DNA of 64,000 nucleotides from Chryseobacterium caseinilyticum (GCF_014837145.1 NZ_JACYFS010000005.1:164315-228314), one strand, 5' to 3'. Counted from the stretch's first letter, positions 45,315 through 55,254 are shown. Numbers and translations: made by a program. The notes: a model not told the origin generated them from the letters alone.

Positions 45315-48300
45315 ATGAATTTAAAATTTGAGAAAATAATATTCTCTTTACTTTTTTTGCTGAGCTGTAACTATTTGTTTGCTCAGGCAATTTCTGCCAC
45401 GAATGGCGCACCTACTACAGGTAGTGCACCTTGTGGTAGCTGTACTCCGACAGGTTGGAGTAATAATGGAGGTACACCAGACATCGCTAACGGTACAACA
45501 GCTGGTTTATCTGGTGGTGCTGGTGGTGCAGGAGTTGGTGCTAACTGGACCGCTACAATAGGGGGTACAACTAATTTTACCTTACCAAATCCGCCGAATG
45601 GTCATACAACATGGCTTTCTTTAAGAGACGTAGGTACACTAACTACTGAGGAATCAGTGACCACGACTATTACAGGCTTAACTGTTGGTAGAACGTATGA
45701 GTTAGTTGTCTTTTCTGCTACAGCCGTAACGCGTGCCAACGGAAACTCATCTGTCAATTATGCAGGTACTTATATAGATCAGTTTTTTTTAGAAATTGTG
45801 GGAAGTGGTGTAACTCCGGTAGCAGTAGCTTCTGTTAATGTAAATTCATGGGGAGTAAGTAAATTGAGATTTACAGCAACAGAAACATCACATAATTTGC
45901 TTATCAGACCTGGTACTAATGGAAATGTCAGTGCTTCAAGTACACCTGCATATATTGGATTAGAAACTGTTCAGATTTCCGTTACGCTAAATGCAATCAA
46001 TTCTGTACCTGTAGCGAACACAGATATTGCTCAGACAATTGGTACTACTCCTGTATCCTTTAATGTCTCAACCAATGATACAGACCCGGGTGGAGGAACT
46101 ATAAATGTAGCAACTGTTGATCTAAATCCTGCTACTGCTGGTATTCAGACAACATTTACAGTAGTTGGTCAAGGTACTTTTACCGTAACTAATACTGGTC
46201 TTGTAACTTTTACGCCAGTCACAGGTTTTAAAGGTACAGCAACTATTCCTTACACCATTAATGACAATTATATGCAAAATGGGATAAGTGCTGCGGCAAC
46301 ATCATCCCCCGGTTTAATTCATGTTTTGGTGGATACAGACTCAGATAACGATGGGGTTTCAGATCAGAATGATAATGATTCTGATAATGACGGAATTCTT
46401 GATAACCAGGAAGGTTGTGCTGGGACAGTTACTATTGCATCAATTACAAGTGGAACTGCATCAACGTTAGCGAGTACTAATACTGCACTTTTTCCGCTTG
46501 TACCATCTGGTGGTGTAACTTTACCTAACGGAGGTGTTAGAATAACAAAAACTTCAGGTGGTAATGGTTGGGCAACATTCGCACCATCACCAGCAAATGC
46601 GACTATTACAGTGAATGGTGTACAGTCAAATAGTTTTTCGACAGCTTATTTAGATATTATTGCTGGAGGTTCAACTGCTGGAATACCTCGAAACGTAACC
46701 ATCGATTACGGAACTACAGCTGCGTCTTTAGGAACGGCTAACAATCAATACCAGTATATAATAGGAATTGCTGGTTTAGGAGGTGAAGGTGGAGTAATCA
46801 ACAGTACTTTTTCAGTCCCTTTAACTGTCGTAAGTAATGTAAATACTACAAATAATAATATTTATTCATTGTTAGATGGCGTTGAGTCTGTTACTCCCGG
46901 TCAGGTTGGTACAGTTGTTTCTACAAATACAAATACTGTCCAGGGATATACATTTTACTTAGTTCCAAAAAATATTGCATCGTTTACAATGAATATTACC
47001 GGGGGTAATGACCCACATGGTATCATTTTCGGGATTTATAATAAGAACTGTACGTTGGATACTGATAATGATGGTATTTTTAATTATTTAGATTTAGATT
47101 CAGATAACGATGGATGTCCGGATGTAATTGAAGGAGGGGCAAACTTTCAGAATAGCGCATCATATATCACAGCAAACAGATTGAATACACCTGTAAATGG
47201 AAGTGGTGTACCTGCGGTTCCTGCAGGAACAACAGGATATACACAGGCTGGAGGTCAGGCAATTGGTACTTCTCAGAATACAGCTGTAAATGAGTGCTAC
47301 ATAGATGCAAAAAATGACATTAATGAGACACCAAGAAATACACCGGTTTCCGGTTCTGTACTTACGAATGATATCGCAATAGGAATTGCAGTGTCTCCTA
47401 CAGTGCTTCCAACTTATCTGAACGCTGCAGGTATTGCAACAGCATTTGTTTACGGAACCCCTGCTAACGTGTATTCTGTTGCAGGTGTACTGGCAGGTTC
47501 TATGACGTTCAACTCAAACGGAACTTATACTTTCACACCTACAGCAACATTTATCGGAACTGTACCTGTAAATTATACAGCTGTTAACGGTGCTGGTTTT
47601 ACAGATTCGGCAGTTTTAGAAATAAAAGTGGTTTCGAATGTGAATACCTATTTCAACAATCCACCAATTGCCTTGAATGATACAGGAATTACTAAGATCA
47701 ATACCAACCTAACCTCTACAGTTTTAGGAAACGATTCTGATCCGGACGGAAATACAATTACAGTAAGTGCTGTAAATGGTGTAGCAGCTAATGTTGGTAC
47801 TGGCGTTACTGTTGCAGGAGTAAACGCTGCGGGAACAGCTGTTGCTAATGCTGGAACATTAACTCTAAATGCTGCAGGAGCTTATACTTTTGTTCCGGCA
47901 AATAATTTCGTAGGAACGGTAAATCCGGTGACTTATACAATTAGCGATGGGAACGGTGGAACTTCTTCTGCAAATCTAAGCATCGAAGTTCAGGCTGCTG
48001 CTACGCCTCCGGTAGTTTTTGCAAGCGATGACGCTAAAGCTACTCCTAAAGGGGTTACGGCTTCCGGGAATATTCTTTCTAACGATACTAGAACATCTAC
48101 AGGTACTTTATCAGTTACGGGAGCAACTGTAAACGGTGCAGCATTAACGGTAAATGGTACCGCTCAAACAATCGCCGGAGTAGGAACACTTTCTATCAAC
48201 CCAACTACAGGTGCATATACTTTTGTTCCTTTATCAACCTATGTGGGTACAACTCCTGTTGTGTATACAATTTCTGACGGACTTGGGAATACTTCTACTG

Positions 48301-49727
48301 CAACGCTTTACCTTACCTCATTAGACTTAGGGTTTATAGATGCTAAAAATGATATCAACCAGACACCGATTGACAGACCGGTTTCAGGATCTGTTACATC
48401 AAATGACGCTTCTTCTACAACCGCTACTGTAGCATCTGCTTCTCAGGGAGCTACTGCTATTACTTTAGGAGGTCCTGCAGTTCAGGTTTCAGGGGTTAAT
48501 GCCGCAGGAACAGCTGTTCCAAACGCAGGAACATTAGCCTTAAATGCAGCAGGTAATTATACCTTTACGCCTGCAACAGGATTTGTAGGTACGGTAACAG
48601 TTGATTACATCGCAACTAATACCATAGGAAATACAGATCCAGCTACATTGCAGATCAAAGTTCTTCCGGCGGTAAATTCATCTGGAAATAACCCTCCTGT
48701 TGCTCTTAATGATACCGGAGTAACTAAAACTGGAATTACTTTAAATTCTAATGTTCTGGGAAATGACAGTGATCCTGATGTTGGAAATGTTATTGCCGTA
48801 ACTGGTGCAGCTCAAGGGGGAACTGTTATCGGAAATACAGGAACTGCTGTAACCGTAACTGGTGTTAATGCTTCTGGTGCAACAGTAACTGCAGGAACAT
48901 TCGCTCTTACAGGCACAGGTGCCGGAGCAGGAAATTATACATTTATTCCCGCTGCTGGTTTTGCAGGAACAGTAAATCCAATCACCTATACAATCAGTGA
49001 TGGTAACGGGGGAACAAATACTGCAACAGTAAATATTGAAGTAAGACCAACCTCTACACCGCCTGTAGTATTTGCAAACGATGATGCAAAAGCAACTCTG
49101 AAAGGTGTTCCTGCAAGTGGTACAGTAATCACCAATGATACCAATTCAGCAGGTGGTGCTGTTACAGCAACGCAAGCCATAATTGAAGGCGTTACTTATA
49201 ACCTTACAGCTGTTCCCACAGTAGTTGTAGTTCCTAACGTTGGTACGGTAACAATCAGTGCAAACGGAAATTACACTTTCGCACCATTGCCAACTTACGT
49301 AGGAACTTACGCAGTTCCATATAGAATCAGTAATGCAGCGCTTACGGCATCTTCATCAGCAGTTCTTTATCTTACATCGTTAGACGGTCAGACGTATTGT
49401 TACAGAACCCCTGCTACACCTACTTCTACAACCTTACAGCCGGTAAAACATGGTATTACAGCTTTAAGCAGAGCGGGTACAGCATCACCTGAATGGCCAA
49501 CAGTAAGACAAGGAGCATGGACTGTTCTTGAAGCCAAAACAAAAGGTTTTGTAGTCAACAGAATGGAATTTGTAGGAGGAAATCCTGTGGGTATTCCTGT
49601 AGCTAACTTTATTGAAGGGATGATGGTGTATGATACAGTTGCCAACTGTTTGAAAGTGTATACTTCAACAGATGGAGGAACTACTTTCGCATGGTATTGT
49701 ATGGGAACTCAGACTTGCCCTAATTAA
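45315..49727 (+). CDS. Giant secreted protein with cadherin/Ig-like VCBS-type repeats and calcium-binding thrombospondin-3 repeats
   Basis: 1470 residues. Signal peptide MNLKFEKIIFSLLFLLSC...FAQ. An N-terminal beta-sandwich region (to about 230) is followed by a tandem-95-like repeat (VPVANTDIAQTIG), two DxDNDG-rich thrombospondin type 3 segments (DSDNDGVSDQNDNDSDNDG near 340 and DTDNDGIFNYLDLDSDNDG near 590), and about six Ig/cadherin-like repeats of 90-110 residues (VLGNDSDPDGNTITV, TYTISDGNGGT). It lacks a standard T9SS C-terminal domain; it ends in a different module containing EGMMVYDTVANCLKVYTS, also found in the next gene. Probably a calcium-stabilised surface adhesin. Confidence 0.88.
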   Translation: MNLKFEKIIFSLLFLLSCNYLFAQAISATNGAPTTGSAPCGSCTPTGWSNNGGTPDIANGTTAGLSGGAGGAGVGANWTATIGGTTNFTLPNPPNGHTTWLSLRDVGTLTTEESVTTTITGLTVGRTYELVVFSATAVTRANGNSSVNYAGTYIDQFFLEIVGSGVTPVAVASVNVNSWGVSKLRFTATETSHNLLIRPGTNGNVSASSTPAYIGLETVQISVTLNAINSVPVANTDIAQTIGTTPVSFNVSTNDTDPGGGTINVATVDLNPATAGIQTTFTVVGQGTFTVTNTGLVTFTPVTGFKGTATIPYTINDNYMQNGISAAATSSPGLIHVLVDTDSDNDGVSDQNDNDSDNDGILDNQEGCAGTVTIASITSGTASTLASTNTALFPLVPSGGVTLPNGGVRITKTSGGNGWATFAPSPANATITVNGVQSNSFSTAYLDIIAGGSTAGIPRNVTIDYGTTAASLGTANNQYQYIIGIAGLGGEGGVINSTFSVPLTVVSNVNTTNNNIYSLLDGVESVTPGQVGTVVSTNTNTVQGYTFYLVPKNIASFTMNITGGNDPHGIIFGIYNKNCTLDTDNDGIFNYLDLDSDNDGCPDVIEGGANFQNSASYITANRLNTPVNGSGVPAVPAGTTGYTQAGGQAIGTSQNTAVNECYIDAKNDINETPRNTPVSGSVLTNDIAIGIAVSPTVLPTYLNAAGIATAFVYGTPANVYSVAGVLAGSMTFNSNGTYTFTPTATFIGTVPVNYTAVNGAGFTDSAVLEIKVVSNVNTYFNNPPIALNDTGITKINTNLTSTVLGNDSDPDGNTITVSAVNGVAANVGTGVTVAGVNAAGTAVANAGTLTLNAAGAYTFVPANNFVGTVNPVTYTISDGNGGTSSANLSIEVQAAATPPVVFASDDAKATPKGVTASGNILSNDTRTSTGTLSVTGATVNGAALTVNGTAQTIAGVGTLSINPTTGAYTFVPLSTYVGTTPVVYTISDGLGNTSTATLYLTSLDLGFIDAKNDINQTPIDRPVSGSVTSNDASSTTATVASASQGATAITLGGPAVQVSGVNAAGTAVPNAGTLALNAAGNYTFTPATGFVGTVTVDYIATNTIGNTDPATLQIKVLPAVNSSGNNPPVALNDTGVTKTGITLNSNVLGNDSDPDVGNVIAVTGAAQGGTVIGNTGTAVTVTGVNASGATVTAGTFALTGTGAGAGNYTFIPAAGFAGTVNPITYTISDGNGGTNTATVNIEVRPTSTPPVVFANDDAKATLKGVPASGTVITNDTNSAGGAVTATQAIIEGVTYNLTAVPTVVVVPNVGTVTISANGNYTFAPLPTYVGTYAVPYRISNAALTASSSAVLYLTSLDGQTYCYRTPATPTSTTLQPVKHGITALSRAGTASPEWPTVRQGAWTVLEAKTKGFVVNRMEFVGGNPVGIPVANFIEGMMVYDTVANCLKVYTSTDGGTTFAWYCMGTQTCPN

Positions 49728-49745
49728 TTTTAAAAATGTTATAAA

Positions 49746-50354
49746 ATGAAAAAAGCAATAAATATACTGATGTTAGCTGCTGCAAATTTAGCTTTTGCTC
49801 AGATAGCTATTGGGAAAGCGAGTATTTCAAATATTCCTACAACAAGTAACCCTAACCCTTCTGTCTCATTGGAATTTGGGGATTTTTCAGGAGTTCCGCA
49901 GGAAGGTAAAGGTATTGTGCTTCCATGGGTAGATTCTGCCGCCCAAACTGCCAACGCTGTTTCGGGAACGATTATTTATGATGTAAATGATAAAATCATC
50001 AAATACAAAGTTCCCACGTCCACAGACACTACCGGATGGAAAGCACTGTCTAAAAATGAAACAACTACTGTGGGTGCTAACACCAATTTCAATACAACTG
50101 GAGCTGTGAATACCTCTTTGCAGAATTCATTGACTGATGGGCCTAATGCAAAAGCAAGTATCGGTACTCCCGCGACTCCGGATGTACCGGGAATTCTGGT
50201 TTTGGAAAGCAGTACACAGGCAATGATTTTGCCTAAAGTGCCAAGTCCGCATCTGAACGTTATCCGTCCGGAAGCAGGTACTATGGTTTATGACACGGTA
50301 AGCAGACAGCTTGCTGTTTTCAACGGTACAGTTTGGTCTTTCTGGAAACCTTAA
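49746..50354 (+). CDS. Small secreted partner of the giant adhesin
   Basis: 202 residues, signal peptide MKKAINILMLAAANLAFAQ. Its C-terminus (PEAGTMVYDTVSRQLAVFNG, then TVWSFWKP) matches the C-terminal module of the preceding giant protein (EGMMVYDTVANCLKVY...WY), and a similar unit appears earlier (SGTIIYDVNDKIIKYKV). The shared module and the 18-base gap suggest that the two work together. The module is common in Bacteroidetes surface proteins, but I do not know its function. Confidence 0.78.
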   Translation: MKKAINILMLAAANLAFAQIAIGKASISNIPTTSNPNPSVSLEFGDFSGVPQEGKGIVLPWVDSAAQTANAVSGTIIYDVNDKIIKYKVPTSTDTTGWKALSKNETTTVGANTNFNTTGAVNTSLQNSLTDGPNAKASIGTPATPDVPGILVLESSTQAMILPKVPSPHLNVIRPEAGTMVYDTVSRQLAVFNGTVWSFWKP

Positions 50355-50380
50355 TTAAATAAGATTTCCCTTTAATTAAT

Positions 50381-50412
50381 AATTCCGCCTCTGAAAAGGG
50401 GCGGAATTTTAT
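50381..50412 (+). terminator. Terminator of the giant-adhesin locus
   Basis: AATTCCGCCTC pairs with GGGGCGGAATT and is followed by TTTT; it lies 27 bases after the partner gene. Confidence 0.85.
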
Positions 50413-50556
50413 TTCATGAAAGTTTTAAGTCAAGCTAAACCCTGATTATTTTTCAAAATCAGTTTTTCTGTATGATTGCCTTTATTATTTGAAAATTTTG
50501 TCAGATAATGTACTTTTCAAAGAAGGAGATAGTAATCGGATCATTGGCTTACGCTC

Positions 50557-50907
50557 TCATCTTTTAATAATCCCAATATTTTTATAAATTTTCCTAATCT
50601 CCATAATCGTTTTCTCACCAAAACCACGGTAATGCCTTAATTTTTCCAGTGTGAAGGGTTCCTTTCTAAGATCTGAAATTTTAATCATATTAAAGCAGGC
50701 TTGCCAGTCAAGCTCATGGGCAGCTTTATTATCAAGATTCTAAAGGTACATTTCTCCGAATTTTCTTCGCAATCGCAAAGGAATTTCAAAATCAGATAGT
50801 AGCTTTAGATCTAAAGATTTCTTTAAATTTTCAGCATCTGCTTCTTTCTGCTTTTTATACTCTTTAATTGTTGTTAAAGCTTTCAGGTATTCTTCAAGTG
50901 TGATCAT
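50557..50907 (-). pseudogene. Small helix-hairpin-helix (RpoA-CTD-like) protein gene with one in-frame stop
   Basis: A 116-codon frame is open from ATG at 50907 to TGA at 50557 except for a single TAG at 50740-50742 (codon 56). The N-terminal half starts MITLEEYLKALTTIKEYKKQ and is helical and charged. The C-terminal half has RKEPFTLEKLRHYRGFGEKT followed by IMEIRKIY, which resembles the helix-hairpin-helix of the RNA polymerase alpha C-terminal domain (NFGEKSLEEI type). Coding character on both sides of the stop argues for a recent nonsense mutation. Confidence 0.7.
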
Positions 50908-50971
50908 AAAACAAATTTAAAAAATTATTTTTTCAAAACATATTGTATCATGACTCCTATACCTCAGTCCT

Positions 50972-51045
50972 AAATCTTGAACTTTGAATCTTGAATCCCG
51001 CAACCCTTACCTCGCATCTCGCATCTGCAATCTTGAATCTTGAAC
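50972..51045. repeat. Low-complexity intergenic repeat (ATCTTGAA / CGCATCT units)
   Basis: Short units recur: AATCTTGAA or close variants about five times and CTCGCATCTCGCATCTGCA in the middle. It is non-coding on both strands. Runs of this kind occur between genes in related genomes; no function is assigned. Confidence 0.6.
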
Positions 51046-51161
51046 ACCCTACACGAAGTCTTCCAATTTTGTGCTGCTAGACAGGAAAAAGGATTGTTGT
51101 TTGGCACGTATTTGAATTGCTTTTTGGGGTTCACCACTCACATGGGGTGAAAAATAAAAAT

Positions 51162-51401
51162 ATGGTTATTAAAATTATCAGCAGTTTTAAGGAATTTTCC
51201 CTCAGCTTTGCAAGTGAAGAAGACTTTATAAAAATTCATGAGCAGATTACTGAAGCTCTTACAGATGATTCCAATACAAAAGGTGCATTCTACGAAAAAG
51301 ATAATTCATCTCAGTTTTTTCCGGCATTATTATTAAAGAATAGTGTAATAGAAATTGATAAAGGTGAGAGCACAGGTACATCTTTTATTTCCAGACATTA
51401 A
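51162..51401 (+). CDS. Small hypothetical protein
   Basis: 79 residues starting MVIKIISSFKEFSLSFASEE at 51162, preferred over an in-frame ATG-type start 15 codons upstream that reads a low-quality MLFGVHHSHG segment. Acidic and soluble; it ends GTSFISRH. No family is recognised. A terminator hairpin follows at 51449. Confidence 0.55.
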   Translation: MVIKIISSFKEFSLSFASEEDFIKIHEQITEALTDDSNTKGAFYEKDNSSQFFPALLLKNSVIEIDKGESTGTSFISRH

Positions 51402-51448
51402 TACACAGCCTTGAACTGGTACTGATGCTAATGTCAGATTCAAATATC

Positions 51449-51476
51449 GCCTGATACGAGGTTGTATCAGGCTTTT
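51449..51476 (+). terminator. Terminator after the small hypothetical gene
   Basis: GCCTGATAC pairs perfectly with GTATCAGGC around GAGGTT, followed by TTTTG. Confidence 0.8.
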
Positions 51477-51752
51477 GTCTTTCAGTAAAGGTAAGTTTGC
51501 TAAAATTGTTTATCTTAATAATTATCTGAAGTACAAATTGTCGGGATAGGTGACAATTTATATATCACTTTGAAGAATATGTTCAGCTAGTTGCTGACTG
51601 TATTTCCGTACTTCATGTTTATACATTATTACATTCTCAAAACTTACTGACATTAAAAGAGATTAAAAATGAAGCTAAAAAAGCATTATTATCCCACTCA
51701 TAAATATTCTTAGGCAATTATTTTTAAATTTGCATACTTTTTCCAATACTGA
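51477..51752 (+). other. Intergenic region with possible gene remnant
   Basis: About 275 bases. One plus-strand frame, 51545-51703, reads 50 codons of protein-like sequence (FEEYVQLVADCISVLHVY, then KEIKNEAKKALLSHS) but lacks a start codon, so it may be the tail of a lost gene. A -7-like TAAATTTG at 51725-51732 probably belongs to the histidine kinase promoter. Confidence 0.35.
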
Positions 51753-53741
51753 ATGAACACTCCCCAACATATTAATTCTGAAGAACTGCTCAGTGTCTTA
51801 TTCTATTCTCCCAATGCAACTGCAGTGTATCAGGGTGAGAACATTAAAATCCTAACCGCAAATCAGGCGATGCTTAACCTTTGGGGGAAAGACAGGTCAG
51901 TAACCGGAAAAAACTTCATCGATGCAATTCCTGAACTCAGGGATCAGCCTTTTCTGGATATACTTAAAAAAGTGTGGTCAACTGGTAAAACTTATTATGC
52001 TAAAGATACATCCGCTATGCTGGAAGTCGATGGTATTGTAAAAGAATTTTTCTTTGATTTTGAGTATAAAGCTATTCTGAACGAAGATGGTACAACCAGA
52101 TACATCCTTCATACTGCTTTCGAAGTTTCTGACAGAATGAAGGCTTGGAGATTAGTTGAAGAAAAATCTCTGAAGGAACAGGAACTCATTGAAGATCTGC
52201 TGGCACTCAATGAGGAATATCAGGCAACCAATGAAGAATTAATGTCAACCAATGAAGAACTGATGACTTCTGAGGAAAATTTAAACAGCGTGCTGGAGCT
52301 TGTGAATGAAAAAGAACATCTGTTTCGTGTTATGGTTGAACAGTCACCGGTAGCTATGGCATCTCTAAAAGGTTCAGAATTAATTGTAGATGTTGCAAAT
52401 GAACATGTACTGAAAATTTGGGGCAAAAACATTTCTGTTGTGGGACTGCCATTGCAGGAGGCATTACCGGAAATTAAAGATCAGGGATTTCTTGAAATTC
52501 TAAAAAATGTATACGAAACAGACACCCCTTTTCACGGAAAAGAATTAAGAGCTGTTATACTGGTTGACGGAATTCCCACAGAACGTTTTCTCAATTTTAT
52601 CTACCAACCTACAAATCCTGATCAGAATGGTGAAAAATATATTTTAATTGTGGCTATTGATGTCACAGAACAGGTAAATGCAAGAAAATCTGTTAGTGAT
52701 GTTAATACCCGTTTTCAAATAGCGTTAGACGCAGGCAAGCTAGGTTCTACAGAGGTACACCTCGCATCCGGCACTATGCAAAGCACAGATCAGTTCAAGA
52801 AGAATTACGGATTCTTACCTGAAGAAGATTTTAAATATTCTGATTTATTTGAAGCTATGTTTCCTGAATATCGGGATCGGGTGAAAAATCTTGTACAGGA
52901 AGCAATCAGAACAAACGGAACTTATACTGCTGAATATCCTGTTAAATGGAGGGACGGAAGTACGCACTGGATCCAGGCTCACGGCAGACCCAGATACGAC
53001 GAAAACGGAAATGCAGACAGAATGGTGGGAATGACGCTGGACATCACCGAAAAAAAATTATTTGATCAGCAAAAAGATGATTTCCTGAGTGTGGCAAGTC
53101 ACGAACTGAGAACACCAATAACTATTCTTAAAGCCTCATTACAGTATCTCGACAGAATTAAAGACCGTCCTTTTGGGGAACCGCACCGTAAGATGATCTC
53201 ACAGTCACTGACAGGTATTGACAGAATGACTGAAATGGTCGACGGTCTACTTAATGTCAGAAGATTGACTGAGGGGCAGCTTCAAATCAGGAAAAACTGG
53301 TTTAATATGTATGATATGCTTTCTGTAACCTGCAATCATATACGGGTTGAGGGTAAATACAGCCTGATTCTTGAAGGTGAAAAAGACATCAGAGTATTTG
53401 CAGACGAGCACCGTATAGATCAGGTGGTTATCAATTTTGTAAACAATGCAGTCAAGTACGCATCAGATTCTGATAAGATATACCTTTCTGTATCCACAGA
53501 AGGGAACTGTGTTAAAGTCTCTGTAAAGGATTTCGGTGAGGGCATTTCTGAAGAAATTCTTCCGAAAATTTTTGACCGTTATTATCGTGCCAGCCATTCA
53601 GGAAATGAATATTCAGGCCTGGGACTTGGGTTGTATATCTGTTCTGAGATTATCAAACAACATGGCGGTGAAATTGGCGCAGACAGTAACATCGGTGAAG
53701 GAAGCACATTTTGGTTCACAATACCAATAATGCAGAAGTAA
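51753..53741 (+). CDS. PAS-domain sensor histidine kinase (orphan, soluble)
   Basis: 662 residues, no transmembrane segment. Three PAS domains (about 10-130, 185-300 and 315-435, the last with a PAC segment PVKWRDGSTHWIQAHGR) are separated by a coiled coil rich in NEELM repeats (about 140-175). A HisKA domain with the acceptor His in VASHELRTPITI (about 450) and a HATPase_c domain (NFVNNAVKYA, DFGEGIS, GLGLGLYICSEII) follow. No response regulator is adjacent. The first two PAS domains are similar to each other (both have ...AIPELRDQPFLDILKKV and ...ALPEIKDQGFLEILKNV), indicating internal duplication. Confidence 0.9.
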   Translation: MNTPQHINSEELLSVLFYSPNATAVYQGENIKILTANQAMLNLWGKDRSVTGKNFIDAIPELRDQPFLDILKKVWSTGKTYYAKDTSAMLEVDGIVKEFFFDFEYKAILNEDGTTRYILHTAFEVSDRMKAWRLVEEKSLKEQELIEDLLALNEEYQATNEELMSTNEELMTSEENLNSVLELVNEKEHLFRVMVEQSPVAMASLKGSELIVDVANEHVLKIWGKNISVVGLPLQEALPEIKDQGFLEILKNVYETDTPFHGKELRAVILVDGIPTERFLNFIYQPTNPDQNGEKYILIVAIDVTEQVNARKSVSDVNTRFQIALDAGKLGSTEVHLASGTMQSTDQFKKNYGFLPEEDFKYSDLFEAMFPEYRDRVKNLVQEAIRTNGTYTAEYPVKWRDGSTHWIQAHGRPRYDENGNADRMVGMTLDITEKKLFDQQKDDFLSVASHELRTPITILKASLQYLDRIKDRPFGEPHRKMISQSLTGIDRMTEMVDGLLNVRRLTEGQLQIRKNWFNMYDMLSVTCNHIRVEGKYSLILEGEKDIRVFADEHRIDQVVINFVNNAVKYASDSDKIYLSVSTEGNCVKVSVKDFGEGISEEILPKIFDRYYRASHSGNEYSGLGLGLYICSEIIKQHGGEIGADSNIGEGSTFWFTIPIMQK

Positions 53742-53806
53742 TATGAATTTAGATTCGGCAATCGTTATTTCCTGAATAAATATGTTTTTGTGATCTGGTA
53801 CGGTGC

Positions 53807-53962
53807 ATGAGTAATTGTAAAGCCGTCGTTGTGATTTCACAGAATCCGGGATTTTACATTAAATTAAAAAAAGTCCAAAGTGAGGAGGCTGGGAAAGCGG
53901 TTGAGATACTTATCGAGTGCGGATACATTATCTTGACAATGTCTATGATATTTTACATTTGA
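53807..53962 (+). CDS. Possible small protein (51 codons)
   Basis: ATG at 53807 to TGA at 53962 reads MSNCKAVVVISQNPGFYIKL and continues KKVQSEEAGKAVEILIECGY, with a coding-like base composition that stands out from the AT-rich surroundings. No promoter or family was recognised. It could equally be the end of a longer lost gene. Apart from this frame the 343 bases from 53742 to 54084 hold nothing recognisable. Confidence 0.4.
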   Translation: MSNCKAVVVISQNPGFYIKLKKVQSEEAGKAVEILIECGYIILTMSMIFYI

Positions 53963-54084
53963 AGTAGATATATCAGACATGTCGACGGTTATGAGTACGT
54001 TAAGAAAATGACATAATGTGTAATATAAAATTATTTTTAAATTCTATAGATCACCTTTTTGTCATGTGGTTGATGTCTCTTTAC

Positions 54085-54330
54085 TTAGATAATCCCGATA
54101 TCCTTATTAATTTTTTTGTTCCAGTATTTGCACTCAATCGCTGTATAAACTTGTGTTTCCGAATTAAAAGTGAGAACATCTATCTGATGTTCTACAGTCG
54201 ATCTTCCTTGTACTCTGCAATTGTTACCATGTCCTAGAACTTTTATGTTAGATTCTCTGCCCAATGTCTCATAGATATATTTAGTTATAGATTCATATGT
54301 TTTCCAATTGAGTTCTTCTAAGTCTTTCAT
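54085..54330 (-). pseudogene. Restriction-endonuclease-like (PD-(D/E)XK) fragment
   Basis: 81 codons, MKDLEELNWKTYESITKYIY to NKDIGII then stop. It contains the N-terminal half of an Mrr-like nuclease fold: a helix, GRSTVEHQIDVLTF (the catalytic Asp) and YTAIECKYWN (the E-x-K pair). The family normally extends 100-200 residues further; downstream frames show no continuation. It is therefore probably a truncated remnant of a restriction gene at the edge of the accessory region. Confidence 0.6.
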
Positions 54331-54535
54331 TTAATGTCAATATTTTATTGATATTAAAACTATATATAATATTTTATATTTCTTCACAAAAATTAGATGC
54401 TGTAAAATGCGTATAATTACTCTTACATAAATGAAGTCTATCGACTATAATATGATTACTCTTATTGGGTTTACTCTTCAAAAAGATTTTTTTTTAAATT
54501 ACCTGATACTCTTAGCCATTTGCGTCATCACGCAA

Positions 54536-54564
54536 TTGTGAAACACCTTTTTTTTATATATTTG
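54536..54564 (+). promoter_or_regulatory. Promoter of the membrane protein / DUF262 pair
   Basis: TTG (54536-54538), an 18-base spacer and TATATTTG (54557-54564), 49 bases before the first start codon. It gives the pair its own transcript. Confidence 0.7.
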
Positions 54565-54612
54565 AAAATTGATGTTAGAAAGCTTTTTGAACATCAGGAT
54601 AACTAACAAACC

Positions 54613-55242
54613 ATGAACAACGTCGAGATCATCTCTTACATCAACGCAAAGAAAAAAAGTAAGCTCTATATTGAAAATGAAATTCGTGGCGCTCAGCAGG
54701 TGCTGTCAGATTTAAAAGAGCAAAAACCCGTCCGCTGGTATCACAACGCCTATTACATCGGTAAGAGGATTCTTTTTCTATCCTTGGCGGCTGTTGCATT
54801 TCTTTTTTTAATAAGTACTCTTGTAGATAAAGAGGCTTACAGAAACTATTTTGATAACCATTATGACGATATAGTGGCAGGGTATCTGAACGATAATTTT
54901 GGCACAAAGTCCGAAATCACTGTATCTCAAATCTCAGCGGTCGACAGTAATGTTCAGACGTCATTATCTGTGAAAGAAATCCGTACAGAACTAAAAGAGA
55001 AACTGGTGGCACAGGTCTTTGACTATGCTCTTCTTACTTTGCAGATTACTTTAGTTGTCTTCACTTTGGTGTTTTGGTATATTGCCCGTCTGACACGCCA
55101 GCTCCATCTTAAAAACAGGCAGATACTAGATCATTATGAAGTTAACATTAGTCTGATGAATTTATACCAAGATGTGGTGCAGGAACAGAATTACGAAATT
55201 GACTTTTTAGAGAAAGCTACAGCATCAAATAAAAAAATATAA
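54613..55242 (+). CDS. Two-transmembrane protein paired with a DUF262 gene
   Basis: 209 residues. A basic, helical N-terminus (1-50; KKKSKLYIENEIRGAQQVL) is followed by TM1 (about 53-71, LFLSLAAVAFLFLISTLV), a polar 60-residue loop (72-132) containing YLNDNFGTKSEITVSQISAV, TM2 (about 136-158, YALLTLQITLVVFTLVFWYI) and a helical tail likely to be coiled-coil. No family is recognised. The gap to the DUF262 gene is 12 bases, so the two are almost certainly co-expressed; a membrane partner next to a putative nuclease/NTPase fits a defence pair but is unproven. Confidence 0.75.
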   Translation: MNNVEIISYINAKKKSKLYIENEIRGAQQVLSDLKEQKPVRWYHNAYYIGKRILFLSLAAVAFLFLISTLVDKEAYRNYFDNHYDDIVAGYLNDNFGTKSEITVSQISAVDSNVQTSLSVKEIRTELKEKLVAQVFDYALLTLQITLVVFTLVFWYIARLTRQLHLKNRQILDHYEVNISLMNLYQDVVQEQNYEIDFLEKATASNKKI

Positions 55243-55254
55243 TAATAACATTTA

